A stretch of DNA of 64,000 bases, from assembly GCA_903834925.1 (NCBI GenBank), contig CAILLA010000173.1, positions 1 through 64,000 of the forward strand, read 5' to 3'. Below are positions 24,807 through 35,661 of this stretch, piece after piece. The stretch is from an uncultured Schlesneria sp. (lineage in GTDB: Bacteria; Planctomycetota; Planctomycetia; Planctomycetales; Planctomycetaceae). How positions within the stretch are numbered: position 1 is the first letter of the stretch; each line of letters begins with the position of its first letter. The position numbers and the translations under genes are program-made. The notes beneath the pieces are model-generated. The model worked only from the letters and a program-made list of their open reading frames with translations, was not told the origin of the DNA and searched no databases.

Positions 24807-26066
24807 ATGGCATCGACGGTCGGTTGGAATTTCTGGTTTTGGCTTACGCTATTCGTTGCGCTCGGATTGCGTCTGGGGTTGGCGTTTGCCGTTCAGCATG
24901 AAGTTTCAAAAACCCCGGGCCGACTGTGCCTGATTTCGGGTGATGCTGAAGGATACTGGGAACTGGCTGGACACATTGCCGCTGGTGAAGAGTATTCGAT
25001 CTTCGACCCGCCACGTCGCTTGTTACGAATGCCCGGTTTTCCTGCGTTACTTGCGCTGCCGAGATACGTGTTTGGCGACAATCCCTTCGCCGCCCGCATC
25101 CTGCTCGCCATCATCGGTACAATTGCCTGTGGACTGACTTTCTGGCTTGGTCGCGAACTGGCTGGTGAGACAGTTGGTGTGATGGCAGCCGCGTACACAG
25201 CGGTCTCGCCCGTCATGTCCTTATTCAGCGTCATGTTCTTGAGTGAAACAGCTTTCGCAGCCGCAATGCTTGCGAGTCTGATTGCCGCTGCAAAACTGGC
25301 CCGAAGCAAACGGAAACCCGGTCCGTTAGCTAAGGGTCAATTCGGTCTGGCGACTCAGACGGGGGCATTGGTTGGACTGGCAACCTTTATGAGGCCAACG
25401 TGGCTGTTGGTGGGACCCGGATTGTCGGTTCTGTTTCTGTTCTATGGAAATCAGTCCGTACGGTGGAAGTTGGCTGTTTCACTTGTCATCTGCCTTGCCT
25501 TGGGAATTGTCCTCGCACCGTGGACGGTCCGTAATGCGTGGGTCACCGGTCATTTCGTGCCCACAACCTTATGGGTCGGACCGAGCCTTTACGACGGGTT
25601 GAACCCTGATGCCACGGGCGATAGCGATATGGAGTTTTTTGAAAAGGATCGATTGCTGCAGACGATGAGCGAATTTGAAATGGACCGCGAGTACCGGCGA
25701 CGTTCCTGGGCCTTCGCCGCTTCGCACCCACAACGAGTGATTTGGCTGGCGCTGGTGAAGCAGGTACGTTATTGGAGTCCCGCACCGAATACACCTCAGT
25801 TCAAACATCCGTTGATTCATACGGTCGCCTGGCTGGCCTATGCCCCGCTGATCCTGTTTGCAGGTCTCGGAGCCTGGTTCTCACGCCGTGACATCTGGTT
25901 GTTGATCCTGACTGCGGCCCCCATTTTCTATTTCGCATTGTTGCATCTGTTGTTCGTCGGCTCATTACGATATCGCCTGCCTGCCGAGTATCCGCTGGCC
26001 GTATTGGCAGCAATCGGTTTCACCCGATTGCTTCACGTCAATCAGCCTGCTCTTAACGATCAATAA
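24807..26066 (+). CDS. GT-C type membrane glycosyltransferase (PMT/ArnT-like)
   Basis: A 419-residue polytopic membrane protein with about 9-10 hydrophobic helices. The first periplasmic loop has GDAEGYWELAGHIA, where the Asp-Glu pair occupies the catalytic position of PMT_2/ArnT-like enzymes. These use polyprenyl-phosphate sugars. The later segment FMRPTWLLVGPGLS is also typical. The acceptor could be a protein or a lipid. AAGGGGA lies about 11 nt before the ATG. Confidence 0.8.
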   Translation: MASTVGWNFWFWLTLFVALGLRLGLAFAVQHEVSKTPGRLCLISGDAEGYWELAGHIAAGEEYSIFDPPRRLLRMPGFPALLALPRYVFGDNPFAARILLAIIGTIACGLTFWLGRELAGETVGVMAAAYTAVSPVMSLFSVMFLSETAFAAAMLASLIAAAKLARSKRKPGPLAKGQFGLATQTGALVGLATFMRPTWLLVGPGLSVLFLFYGNQSVRWKLAVSLVICLALGIVLAPWTVRNAWVTGHFVPTTLWVGPSLYDGLNPDATGDSDMEFFEKDRLLQTMSEFEMDREYRRRSWAFAASHPQRVIWLALVKQVRYWSPAPNTPQFKHPLIHTVAWLAYAPLILFAGLGAWFSRRDIWLLILTAAPIFYFALLHLLFVGSLRYRLPAEYPLAVLAAIGFTRLLHVNQPALNDQ

Positions 26067-26108
26067 TTTCATTCAGTTTTGAAGGTATTTCCTTCCTCAT
26101 AACGAGAC

Positions 26109-29100
26109 TTGAACGTGGCCGCAATCCTCAGATGGATGATCGTTCTCGTGCTGCTTCTGGCAGTCGTGGGAGGCGGTGCGGCATATTGGTTATACGTTCG
26201 AAGTGACGAAGAGCTAAGGCTGATGGTGCTGCGCCAGCTAGAAGCGATGTCACCGACAGTTCACTTCGAGATTGCTCGAGCGCAATGGGACATGACCGGT
26301 CCCGTCGTCCGGATTTACGGACTGACGATTCGTTTGCCTGATGACGATGACGAGAAACCTTCTTTCGAAGTCCCCCTGGTTGTGGCCGCGCTCGAATCGA
26401 ATCAACTGGCCGATTTCGAGAATGTCGTCATCCAAAAACTTCGTGTCATCAATCCAACAGTACGGGCTGTTCGTGGCCCTGCCGGAGACTGGAATTTACG
26501 ACAGTTGGCATTTACGTCATCGTCGGGATCAGTTCTTCCTGATGTCGAAGTGGAACACGGGACGATTTCGGTCGAGTTACAATTACCTGATCGGAGGTCT
26601 CGACGACTGAAGTTCCAAAACTTCAAAGTGATGGCGACCCCGAAGGATTCTCGACGATTGGCGATTCAGATCGAGACGCTGCTTGATCCTGCGGGTCCCC
26701 TGGCTCTCGACATCGACTTCAATCTTGATGGACCGACATGGGAATGTGTCTCGAGTGAACCTTGGCGTGTCCCGGTCAATTCAGGAACGATTCAGCTTCT
26801 CTGCGACCTCTACCCGGGGTTGGAGACGCATGTTGCAAAAGCCGCAGACTGGATTGAGAGTGTGAAGCCCCAACAGGCGGAAGTCACACGATCGGGACAG
26901 TCAGGTGCTGCGTTAAGGTCTGGAGGTCCGGTTGATCCGAAATCGCCCTATCCGGACTTCGGCCTGCGGTGTGCGTGCGATCTGACATTTCAATTAGGCC
27001 AGCACGAACCAGGTGCCAATTTAACATACCGTGTGCTCGCTTCGATCGTTGACGGGCAAATCGATCACGAACTACTGCCGTTCCCGTTCCACGACTTGCG
27101 CGGAAATATTTATGTTGATAATCATCGAGAGATCAGTGTTAGTGACATCCGAGCATCGAATGGTCCGGCGCAACTGGCCTTCGATGGAGCGGTCGTTCCG
27201 AGCAAGCCGATTGAAGGGACCCTCAAGTTGCGAGGGATCGAACTGAACGACGCGATTATATCCCGATTACCAGACACACTACGTGATATTGTTCAAAAGC
27301 TTGGCCTGACAGGCGAATGCGACGCCGATGGCACCCTGGTTTTAGACGGTGGAGTCTGGCGACCGGAACTCGATCTGCGAATCTCACGAGGGACCGTCAC
27401 CGAAAAACGATTTCCCGTGACCGTTCGAAACGTTGAAGGGGAATTGCATATTCGGAACAGTGTGGTCACGTTTGACGCCAAAGGGAAATACGCCGGACAA
27501 CCGGTCCTCGTCAAAGGGATCGTCAAAAATCCTGGCCCGGCGCACGAGGCGGAAATCGTACTCAAGAGTAAGAATCTGCCGTTAGATGATGAATCGGTTG
27601 CGGCATGCCCGCCGGAAGTCCGTCGAGCCATTGAGGCGATCAAGTTAAGCTGTCGTCATGATGTCTGGTTGAAACTCAGCAGAGCCGCTGGGCTTGGCAA
27701 CAAATACAAGCCAGATCTGATCGAGACAGTTTACGACGGCAGCCTGAATTTTCACGGATTCCCTTATACGATTGAACAATTGCGAGGTCGCGTGAGGTGG
27801 ACCGGCGACGTTGTTCAGTTTACGGAACTTGAGGGGATTCATGCCGGTGCGACATTGACTGGTCGAGGGACGTTTGAGCGCCAGGCCAAGTCGAGTCTGC
27901 TGGAACTGTTTATTGATGCAAATGAAGCGTCGTTCGATCGCTCGCTGAAAGCAGCGCTGCCCGCAGCACTCGTTGAAGTCTGGAACGATTTTCAGCCGCA
28001 AGGGACATTTGACGTCAAGACGGAAATTACGTGGGCCCCCGGAGAACCGTGTCACGTCGTGATCCCTTCGGTCAAGGTTCGCGATGGTGCGGTCAACATC
28101 CGATGCTTCCCCTGGTCACTTCAAAAGTTGACCGGAGAATTCTCGTTCAATACCGAGCCCGGCAAGCTTGAGATGAAGCAACTACAAGCCCAGCACGACG
28201 AGACACGTCTGACTGCCCACGGAGTCGGCTGGTTCCCCAGCGGTGCTCCCTGGTCATTAAAATTCGACCAACTTAATGTCGATCATTTGGTCCCCGACAA
28301 GTCCTTCTACAACGCAATTCCCCCCGCAGTACAACACGTCATGGACGTTCTGCGACCGATCGGCGACTTTTCGTTTGATGGTCCTGTTGAGTTTTTCGGC
28401 TCGCCACGCAGCGGCGATTCGGTCGGTGCCCTTTGGAATTTGCGGACCGAACTGTCGCATTGTTCAATGAACGCGGGTCTTCCGTTGGACGATATTAATG
28501 GAGCGGTTCAATTGAAGGGTCGATGGGACGGCGTACAGACCGAACTCAAGGGTGAGCTGGATCTGAAGTCGGTCTCTGTGTTTCGCCATGCTTCTGGAAA
28601 ATCTTATCAGATCAACGATATTCAAGGACCATTTTCTTTTCACGACCGAGAGTTCGTTGCCGGAAGCAAGGCAGGGGTTCCTCGGCGAAAGGTTGCTCCC
28701 GAACCGGAAAAGCGGATCAGAGGTAAAGCGGTTGGTGGAACCGTTTTTCTGGATGCCGTAGTCGACATTCAGGACGAACCCGAGTATCGGGCAGTCGTCG
28801 AACTCAAGAATGGACAACTTGAGCAGTACGCACAGAAGTATCTTCGAGGTCAAGACCATTTGGCGGGGGTAATGAATGGTGCGATGTCCCTGCGCGGTAA
28901 AGGATCGAATGCCGACAGCATGGAGGGTGAAGGAAGCTTACGGATCGCTCCAGCATCGCTTTACGAATTGCCTTTATTCGTCCAGATGTTCCAGATGCCG
29001 CAATTGCGAGTTCCCGACAGAACCGCGTTTGCGCAAGCGGATTTACGATTTACCATTGCAAACAGCCGATTCGACTTCAAATCCATTGAGCTTCTCGGTG

Positions 29101-29402
29101 ATGCAATGAGTCTGCGCGGTCGGGGCTTCGTCGGTTTTGACGGCAGAATGGATCTGGAGTTTGGTTCGCATCCTGGCCGCGGTTCCCGTCGATTGCTTCA
29201 AAACCTGTTCATGGGGGCTGACTGGATTGCAGTCAGAGTTACCGGAAACGCTGGTAACCCGACAGTGAGGTATGTCCCGTTTCCAGAACTCGACGACACC
29301 TTTCGCCAGTTTCTCGGTGCAATGGATTATCGACAAATGGCACCGTCTCGACCAATGGTCCCACCACGTACTGGCCAAAACCCAAACGAAGCCAATCGCT
29401 GA
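26109..29402 (+). CDS. AsmA/YhdP-like large envelope protein
   Basis: 1097 residues. One N-terminal transmembrane helix (about 8-31) is followed by a very long beta-rich region with alternating hydrophobic strands. Stretches such as GRGFVGFDGRMDLEFGSH near the C-terminus are typical of AsmA-like proteins. Members of this group (YhdP, TamB, AsmA) form bridge-like channels that move phospholipids between membranes; that role is inference here. The first codon is TTG (26109); a GTG at 26115 is an equally good start. It starts 42 bp after the glycosyltransferase gene. Confidence 0.75.
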   Translation: MNVAAILRWMIVLVLLLAVVGGGAAYWLYVRSDEELRLMVLRQLEAMSPTVHFEIARAQWDMTGPVVRIYGLTIRLPDDDDEKPSFEVPLVVAALESNQLADFENVVIQKLRVINPTVRAVRGPAGDWNLRQLAFTSSSGSVLPDVEVEHGTISVELQLPDRRSRRLKFQNFKVMATPKDSRRLAIQIETLLDPAGPLALDIDFNLDGPTWECVSSEPWRVPVNSGTIQLLCDLYPGLETHVAKAADWIESVKPQQAEVTRSGQSGAALRSGGPVDPKSPYPDFGLRCACDLTFQLGQHEPGANLTYRVLASIVDGQIDHELLPFPFHDLRGNIYVDNHREISVSDIRASNGPAQLAFDGAVVPSKPIEGTLKLRGIELNDAIISRLPDTLRDIVQKLGLTGECDADGTLVLDGGVWRPELDLRISRGTVTEKRFPVTVRNVEGELHIRNSVVTFDAKGKYAGQPVLVKGIVKNPGPAHEAEIVLKSKNLPLDDESVAACPPEVRRAIEAIKLSCRHDVWLKLSRAAGLGNKYKPDLIETVYDGSLNFHGFPYTIEQLRGRVRWTGDVVQFTELEGIHAGATLTGRGTFERQAKSSLLELFIDANEASFDRSLKAALPAALVEVWNDFQPQGTFDVKTEITWAPGEPCHVVIPSVKVRDGAVNIRCFPWSLQKLTGEFSFNTEPGKLEMKQLQAQHDETRLTAHGVGWFPSGAPWSLKFDQLNVDHLVPDKSFYNAIPPAVQHVMDVLRPIGDFSFDGPVEFFGSPRSGDSVGALWNLRTELSHCSMNAGLPLDDINGAVQLKGRWDGVQTELKGELDLKSVSVFRHASGKSYQINDIQGPFSFHDREFVAGSKAGVPRRKVAPEPEKRIRGKAVGGTVFLDAVVDIQDEPEYRAVVELKNGQLEQYAQKYLRGQDHLAGVMNGAMSLRGKGSNADSMEGEGSLRIAPASLYELPLFVQMFQMPQLRVPDRTAFAQADLRFTIANSRFDFKSIELLGDAMSLRGRGFVGFDGRMDLEFGSHPGRGSRRLLQNLFMGADWIAVRVTGNAGNPTVRYVPFPELDDTFRQFLGAMDYRQMAPSRPMVPPRTGQNPNEANR

Positions 29403-29661
29403 GTCGTGAATGACATTCCAAATGTCTCAGCCTTCGTTCGACTTTTCATGCGGTTTCGTTCAACCACTGCAAGTGCGCTGTCCACTCTAAACATTCGGGT
29501 GCCACTGGATGACCGTCTTCGGTCACCCAGTACTCTTCAATCGCCTCGAAAATAGGGAAGCCACTGCTTCTCCGAAGACTCCGAAGCAGTGGCACAGGAT
29601 CCTAATTCAGCAGTTTGACAACGTACTAGTCTCGATAAAGACAGGTGATTACAATCCCAGT
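29403..29661. other. intergenic region with family E element
   Basis: It contains family E copy 2 (29499-29595). The open frame upstream of the nuclease start (29509-29661) lies mostly within this repeat, so I treat it as non-coding. Confidence 0.6.
29499..29595 (+). repeat. family E structured element, copy 2
   Basis: Outer arms GTGCCACTG…CAGTGGCAC (9 bp perfect). Inside: TGACCGTCTTCGGTCA hairpin, CAGT and CTCTTC with later GAAG and ACTG, and GCTTCTCCGAAGACTCCGAAGC forming a third hairpin. Confidence 0.8.
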
Positions 29662-32600
29662 ATGTCAAACGTCACGATTGTTACTGGCATTGCAGGGGTA
29701 GGTAAAACAGCCAGGCTGCTCGAAATCTATCGTGCCGCACTGGAACGCGGCCGAACGGATCGTCGACCGGGCACAACACTCTGGCTGACACCGACTCATC
29801 GCATTCAGAAGTTTGTGTCTCAACAAATTGCTGACCAGTGTGGGGCCGTCTGTTTTGCTCCGAACGTTTTGACATTCGACCGGTTTGCTGTCCGGATTCT
29901 TGAAGCAGCGGGACGACCAGCGTCTCCGATTTCGCCCGTGATGAAGCGGTTGCTGATTCGGCGAATTACAGCAGCGCTTAAGGAGCGAGACGAACTTCGT
30001 TACTTTCAACCGATCGTCGGAACGACGGGATTCTATGACGTGATTTCCAGCTTTATCAGTGAATTGAAGCGGGAAGAAATCTGGCCAGAAACGTTTGTCG
30101 AAGCGTGTCAGCAACGGACGACAAGTTTTGCCAGGCGAGATCTGGAAGTGGGGCTTGTCTATTCTCGTTACCAGCAGCATCTTGTCGATCAGAACTGGTA
30201 CGACAATGAAGGTCGATTCTGGTTGGCTCGGACAGCGCTGAGTGAGGGAGTTCGTGGTCCATTCGCGGGAGTAAAGACTCTGGTTGTCGATGGTTTTGCA
30301 GATTTCACTCAGACGCAATACGAAATCCTTGGATACATGGCGAGCTGGATTGATGAAATCTTCATCTCGTTGCCGGCCGAACAGCCATCCACTCGAAGCG
30401 ACCTGTTTGCGAAGCCCCAAGCGGCGATTGCACGAATTCAAGAACAGTTGCCTGCGAATTCAACGTATCGAGTGGAAAGACTGTCGCCACAACAGATTCA
30501 TTCCCTGTCCGTGAAGTCTGTTCGAATTATCGCAGAACGACTTTTTGCAAATCCCCGTCTGGTAGAGCCATCATCTGTTGCGGAGGGGCTGGAAATCATT
30601 GAAGCGATTGGCCTCTCCGCTGAATGGGAGGCAATCGCAGGTCGGATCAAGGGATTGTTAAATCGCGGAAGACAACATCGGGATCAACAATCACGATCTA
30701 CAAGTCCAATGACAACAATACAGCCGCAGGACATTGTCATCGGACTTCGTTCCATTTCGGATGACGGTCCGAGATTGTGTCAGTACCTTGCTTCTGCAGG
30801 ATTGCCTGTGTGGTGCGAGGCAGAATCTGCATTCACATCAAGTCCCATTGTTCGCGCCGTCTTATCGTTGTTGCAATTGGAGTTGGAAGATTGGCCGTTT
30901 GAACGATTACTTGCTGTCCTTGATTCCTATTTTTTCCAACCCGGCTGGGCTGAACTGGAATCTGGTCGAGCGATTCGAGCCGTTGCAGCGTCGCTTCGGT
31001 ATCTGCGAATCGACTCGGGCCGCGACGTCATGCTTCGCGCGCTGGGACGCTATGTCTCTGACACACAGAATCCGCCAGGAACGCGGGGAGATTCGTTGGC
31101 CGAGATGGCAAAATTGGCCGCGCCTCTGTTGACGCGATTATCAAAAGCCATGGAGCGGCTACGGCGGTCCCACACGTTGAACGACTGGGCCGATGTCCTG
31201 GCCGGATTGGGTCATGATCTGGGATGGAAACGCCGAATCGACGCGGCAAGTGACGAACTATCAAGAAATGAATCCCGCGACCTGGACTTGTTGCAGCGAA
31301 TCTTGCGAACCGCTGCCGAGGCCGATCAAAAGCTTGTTGGAACCTCACGGGCCCGATCATTAACTCTTGCTGACTTTGCTTCAGAGCTACGTGATTTGCT
31401 CAGCCATGAAACGTTAAATTCGGAAATAGAAACGGACGGTTGCATTCGAATACTCGGCGTCGACCAGATTCGGAATCTCGATGTCCCGCACCTGTTTCTC
31501 ATGGGACTAACAGAGAACAGCTTTCCGACGACGCGTTCCGACGACTGCCTTTTCAGCGAGTCAGAACGTCGTGACTTCATTTCTCGCGGCGTGGCGCTGC
31601 GGCATCGATCGGAACATCACGCAGACGAAATGCTCCTGTTTTACAGTGTTGTCACGAGGGCCAGGAAAAGCCTGACGCTTAGCTACCCTGCCGTGAATTC
31701 CAAGGGCCAGCCAGTATTCCCAAGCCCTTACGTCACAGCATTGAAGTCACTCTTTACCAGCGATTCACTTAAGCAGACTCTCGAAGGACAGCTCAATCCG
31801 GTACCGTCCGTTGATCGATCAATCACAGCAACTGACCTGCGTCTTTCGGCCATGACACAAGCTCGCGAAGGTCATCCCGAATTATTTCGAGCGATTCTTG
31901 AAATCGACACTCTTCGAAAGCGGGCATTCAATACACTCGCCGCCTGTGAAGTGGCCGGTGATCGATTCCAAGAGCGGGGGTTTACGAAATTTGAAGGCCG
32001 GCTTGAACTGCCGCAAAACCTGCAAGGGCTTCGGCAACGATTTGGTGCCCAACATCAGTTTAGCGCAACGGAATTGGAAAGCTATGCACGTTGTCCGTTC
32101 CAATTCTGGTTATCAACGGTCTTGCGAGTTGGTGCGGTTGAAGCACCTGAGGAAGGAACGGACTACGCAGCGCGAGGGACTCTGCTGCACGAAGTCTTGG
32201 CCAAGCTCTTGATCGAAGGAGCTTTGGCCGATCCCGAGGCACTCAAAAATCGGTTTTGCGAACTCGTCGATTTGCAGCTCGATCGTCACGTTCCCGCAAC
32301 TGAGCTGCAACGAGCACTGATAAAAATCGAAGGCTTGATTCTTAAACAATGGGCTGACGCATTCGTCGAACAACAAGGTGAATATGACGAGCGCGTTGAC
32401 GAAGTGATTAAAGAAACGCAATCACTCGCTCCCGAAATTCCCTTTGGACGGCTACCCGAAGTGACTTCATCGACAGTGGATGTCCATCCAGCAATCGAGT
32501 TTGGCCATGGCAACGATCGGGTCAGCCTTCGAGGCCGAATCGATCGCGTCGATGTAGGCTCGTACGAAGGACATCCGGCCTACGTCGTCATCGATTACAA

Positions 32601-33072
32601 GACCGGTCAGCGACCGAGTCTGAAAAACGATGATCTGATCAGTGGTCGTTCGATCCAGCTGGCATTGTACGTACTCGCCGTAAAACGCCTGGGGCTGGTT
32701 ACGCCCGACGCAGTTCCTTATCAGATGGGGTTTTGGGCCTTGCGAGAGACGGGATTCAAGCCTGGTATGGGCCGCAGTAAATTCGAACCCCTGGATGCGA
32801 AAGTCATTCAATCACTCGAGATCCTGCTGGACGATCTACTGCCACGACTGGCGGAAAGAATCCGATCCGGAGAATTTGTCGTCGAGAACAATGATTTGAA
32901 CTGTACCGGACGATGCCTGTATCGCACGGTGTGTCGAGTCAGCCAGCTACGACCACTCGCCGAATCGTTAGGAAAACGATCCTCACCTCCAAACGATCCC
33001 ACTGTGAACGAGGAAACGGGAGAAGGGAGCTTTTCGTCCAAAACGAAATCGGGAAAAACGAAGACAATTTAA
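29662..33072 (+). CDS. AddB-like ATP-dependent nuclease subunit / PD-(D/E)XK nuclease
   Basis: 1136 residues. Walker A GIAGVGKT at 9-16, a UvrD-like inactive-helicase middle, and a C-terminal RecB-type PD-(D/E)XK nuclease (GTLLHEVL, then YVVIDYKTGQ). A Cys at YARCPFQFW and a C-terminal trio CTGRCLYRTVC match the 4Fe-4S staple of AddB. AddB works with AddA in double-strand-break resection and Chi recognition. No AddA gene is in the window. I start at ATG 29662 because sequence upstream is the family E repeat; the MSNVTIVTG start leads straight into Walker A. Confidence 0.82.
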   Translation: MSNVTIVTGIAGVGKTARLLEIYRAALERGRTDRRPGTTLWLTPTHRIQKFVSQQIADQCGAVCFAPNVLTFDRFAVRILEAAGRPASPISPVMKRLLIRRITAALKERDELRYFQPIVGTTGFYDVISSFISELKREEIWPETFVEACQQRTTSFARRDLEVGLVYSRYQQHLVDQNWYDNEGRFWLARTALSEGVRGPFAGVKTLVVDGFADFTQTQYEILGYMASWIDEIFISLPAEQPSTRSDLFAKPQAAIARIQEQLPANSTYRVERLSPQQIHSLSVKSVRIIAERLFANPRLVEPSSVAEGLEIIEAIGLSAEWEAIAGRIKGLLNRGRQHRDQQSRSTSPMTTIQPQDIVIGLRSISDDGPRLCQYLASAGLPVWCEAESAFTSSPIVRAVLSLLQLELEDWPFERLLAVLDSYFFQPGWAELESGRAIRAVAASLRYLRIDSGRDVMLRALGRYVSDTQNPPGTRGDSLAEMAKLAAPLLTRLSKAMERLRRSHTLNDWADVLAGLGHDLGWKRRIDAASDELSRNESRDLDLLQRILRTAAEADQKLVGTSRARSLTLADFASELRDLLSHETLNSEIETDGCIRILGVDQIRNLDVPHLFLMGLTENSFPTTRSDDCLFSESERRDFISRGVALRHRSEHHADEMLLFYSVVTRARKSLTLSYPAVNSKGQPVFPSPYVTALKSLFTSDSLKQTLEGQLNPVPSVDRSITATDLRLSAMTQAREGHPELFRAILEIDTLRKRAFNTLAACEVAGDRFQERGFTKFEGRLELPQNLQGLRQRFGAQHQFSATELESYARCPFQFWLSTVLRVGAVEAPEEGTDYAARGTLLHEVLAKLLIEGALADPEALKNRFCELVDLQLDRHVPATELQRALIKIEGLILKQWADAFVEQQGEYDERVDEVIKETQSLAPEIPFGRLPEVTSSTVDVHPAIEFGHGNDRVSLRGRIDRVDVGSYEGHPAYVVIDYKTGQRPSLKNDDLISGRSIQLALYVLAVKRLGLVTPDAVPYQMGFWALRETGFKPGMGRSKFEPLDAKVIQSLEILLDDLLPRLAERIRSGEFVVENNDLNCTGRCLYRTVCRVSQLRPLAESLGKRSSPPNDPTVNEETGEGSFSSKTKSGKTKTI

Positions 33073-33129
33073 CTTGCGTTTGATCATTGGTTGTCATGTC
33101 AGCAACAAGTCGACTGATACCACCACAGA

Positions 33130-34221
33130 TCAGGCCGTTTTGAAGACTTTCGGCAGAAGCCGGTCGACGGCGCCGTCAGGCGGAATCAATGCCAAAAGCT
33201 TTTTAACGATATCGTCTGGACGAGTCCCTTCTGCTTCAGCATTGAAATTGGTCAGGATACGGTGACGCAACACGGGAGCCGCCACGGCCTGGACATCTTC
33301 GATACTGACATAAGGTCGACCATGAAGAATCGCACGGGCCTTTGCACCAAGGATCAGAAATTGACTGGCGCGAGGACCTGCACCCCAACTGACGTATTTC
33401 TTAATGAAATCAGGCTGACCTGGTCCTTCCCGAGTCAGTCGGGCAAACTGCATTGCGTAACGAATCACCGAGTCTGCCACTGGAACGCGTCGAACCAGAG
33501 CTTGAAGACTGATCCACTCGTCGTAGCTCAGCACTTTTTCAATCACGACATTATTCGTAATCGTCGTCTGACGAACGATTTCAAACTCTTCGTCTTCTGT
33601 CGGGTAATTGACGAGAATCTCAAACATGAACCGATCGAGTTGTGCTTCAGGAAGCGGATAGGTTCCTTCCTGTTCGATCGGGTTCTGGGTCGCCAACACA
33701 AAAAATGGATTCGGTAGCTTGTGCCGCTTGCCACCGGCAGTAACTTGATGCTCCTGCATCGCTTCCAGTAATGCTGCCTGGGTTTTTGGTGGCGTCCGGT
33801 TAATCTCGTCAGCCAATAGCACATTGGCGAATACGGGGCCGGGAATAAACTTGAACTCACGGCCCCCTGTCGACTTATCCTCTTGGATCACCTCGGTTCC
33901 GGTGATATCCGCAGGCATCAGGTCAGGGGTGAACTGAATCCGATTGAATGACAGGTTCAATGTATCAGAAAGCGTTCGCACCATCAGGGTTTTTGCCAGA
34001 CCCGGAACACCGACTAGTAACGCATGGCCACCTGCGAGCATTGCGATCAACAGTTCTTCCACCACAGCTCGCTGACCGACGATCACACGACCAAGCTGGT
34101 CAACAATCCGGCGATAAGCGACTCCCAGCCGTTCGACAGCGGCAAGATCGTTTTCGCTGGGCTGGATATCCGATGGAATTTGTTCTGTCACGCGAAAAGC
34201 TCCGGACTGATCAAGGGTCAC
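33130..34221 (-). CDS. MoxR-family AAA+ ATPase
   Basis: 363 residues. AAA+ core: [31 protein letters not shown] (Walker A), LLADEINR (Walker B), [23 protein letters not shown] (sensor 1 and arginine finger). The C-terminal lid has [10 protein letters not shown]. MoxR ATPases usually act as chaperones with VWA-domain partners; no such partner follows here. The start is a GTG at 34221; an overlapping ATG in another frame is immediately followed by a stop. It is convergent with the nuclease gene, with 57 bp between stops. Confidence 0.92.
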   Translation of the reverse strand: MTLDQSGAFRVTEQIPSDIQPSENDLAAVERLGVAYRRIVDQLGRVIVGQRAVVEELLIAMLAGGHALLVGVPGLAKTLMVRTLSDTLNLSFNRIQFTPDLMPADITGTEVIQEDKSTGGREFKFIPGPVFANVLLADEINRTPPKTQAALLEAMQEHQVTAGGKRHKLPNPFFVLATQNPIEQEGTYPLPEAQLDRFMFEILVNYPTEDEEFEIVRQTTITNNVVIEKVLSYDEWISLQALVRRVPVADSVIRYAMQFARLTREGPGQPDFIKKYVSWGAGPRASQFLILGAKARAILHGRPYVSIEDVQAVAAPVLRHRILTNFNAEAEGTRPDDIVKKLLALIPPDGAVDRLLPKVFKTA

Positions 34222-34410
34222 ATTGCAACGATTGCCTCTTCAGACAATCGCCTACTCGTAAAATCCCGATTCACCAGGAATTCCAAGCAAGTAGACCCAA
34301 TGGTACTGAGTTTAAAGAGTCGCTCGCCACTCCATTCCTGGTTGTGCCAGCGTGAATCTTAAATCAGCACATTGGGTTTACTCTGCCTGTCGTACAATTC
34401 CGCAGGGGAA

Positions 34411-35661
34411 TTATTTTGCCAGACTTCGAAACGTGTAGATTCCACGTCCGGTGGGACTGACGATCATGAAGTAAACCTCGCCCGCTTCGTCTTCACCGAA
34501 GCTGATGACGGGAAGCGCTGCACCCTGATAGGGGATGGGATGGTTTGCAACTACGGACTTCTTCGCGTTGTCATACTTTAATGCCCAGATCCGACCCGAT
34601 ACGTAATCCGCATACAAGTAATGGCCGACGAGAGAAGGTAGTTTTTTGCCTCGATAGACGTTGCCACCCGTGATCGATTTGCCGATGTCATGGTTGTATT
34701 CAAAAATGGGTTCGACAAACCCAGGTCCGCTGCCGGTACTGTTTGGGGCGAACTCGTGCTTGGACTCACGCAGATTCCATCCATAATTTCCCCCTTTGGT
34801 AATCAGATCAATCTCTTCCCAAAGATTCTGACCCACGTCGGCGGCCCATAATTCGCCCGTCTGACGATCGAACGACATGCGCCAGATATTGCGAATCCCA
34901 TACGCGTAGATCTCAGGTCGAGCAATCAGTTGCTTATTGGCGAATTTTCCAATGAATGGATTATCTTTGGGAATACCGTACTTCAGATTGCCGTCCTTTC
35001 GATCGACGTCAATTCGCAGAACCTTTCCGAGCAATGTCTGAAGATTCTGCGCGTTTCCATGCGGATCGTTCCCTGCGCCTCCGTCACCAATGGCGATGTA
35101 AAGAAATCCGTCCGGGCCGAAACAAATTGTTCCCCCTTTGTGGTTCCAATAAGGATGCGGAACGACCAGCAATTCTTCTTCGCTCGTTGGATCAGCTTTA
35201 TTGGGATCGTCCTTGGAAACCTTGAATCGCGAAACGACTGTCGTATGAGGTGCATCTGCGTCGTTGGTTGTGTAGTAGACGAAGAACTCGCCATTCGTCT
35301 TGAACTTGGGGTGGAAGGCCATCCCCAGAAAACCCTCTTCGTTTTCTTTGTCGATGTAAACGACCTTTTTCGAGATATCGAGAAACACCGATGTTTCTTT
35401 CGAATCAGGCTTAAAGACGTGGATAATTCCCTGCTGTTGAGGCACGAAAATGCGATTCGATCCGTCCCCGGCATTCGTCAGCAGGATCGGTCGAAGCGGT
35501 GCCGCTTTTCCATCTTCTCCTTCTGGTTGCCATCCGGACCATTTCAGATTCTCGAAAGCAACAACCGGTTCGATGTTCAGCGGAGATTCGTCAATCTGAG
35601 CCTGCAAACTTCCATACCAACAAGCCTGAATAAGGGCGGCAAACAATACGAGGCGTTTCAC
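34411..35661 (-). CDS. secreted PQQ-dependent sugar dehydrogenase-like protein
   Basis: 416 residues of the soluble glucose/sorbosone dehydrogenase type (GSDH). A signal peptide (VKRLVLFAALIQACWYGSLQAQ) precedes a six-bladed propeller with typical motifs: GDGSNRIFVPQQQG, GFLGMAFHP, HKGGTICFGPDGFLYIAIGDGG, GIRNIWRMSFD and DVGQNLWEEI, NYGW. Such enzymes oxidise sugars with PQQ in the periplasm. The GTG at 35661 is chosen: AGGGA lies 9 nt upstream and the signal peptide starts there; the longer frame to 36021 has no homology. Confidence 0.9.
   Translation of the reverse strand: MKRLVLFAALIQACWYGSLQAQIDESPLNIEPVVAFENLKWSGWQPEGEDGKAAPLRPILLTNAGDGSNRIFVPQQQGIIHVFKPDSKETSVFLDISKKVVYIDKENEEGFLGMAFHPKFKTNGEFFVYYTTNDADAPHTTVVSRFKVSKDDPNKADPTSEEELLVVPHPYWNHKGGTICFGPDGFLYIAIGDGGAGNDPHGNAQNLQTLLGKVLRIDVDRKDGNLKYGIPKDNPFIGKFANKQLIARPEIYAYGIRNIWRMSFDRQTGELWAADVGQNLWEEIDLITKGGNYGWNLRESKHEFAPNSTGSGPGFVEPIFEYNHDIGKSITGGNVYRGKKLPSLVGHYLYADYVSGRIWALKYDNAKKSVVANHPIPYQGAALPVISFGEDEAGEVYFMIVSPTGRGIYTFRSLAK

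Noticed and set aside
29509-29661. Upstream extension of the AddB-like frame
   Set aside because: The sequence is mostly family E repeat copy 2; the ATG at 29662 leads directly into the Walker A region.
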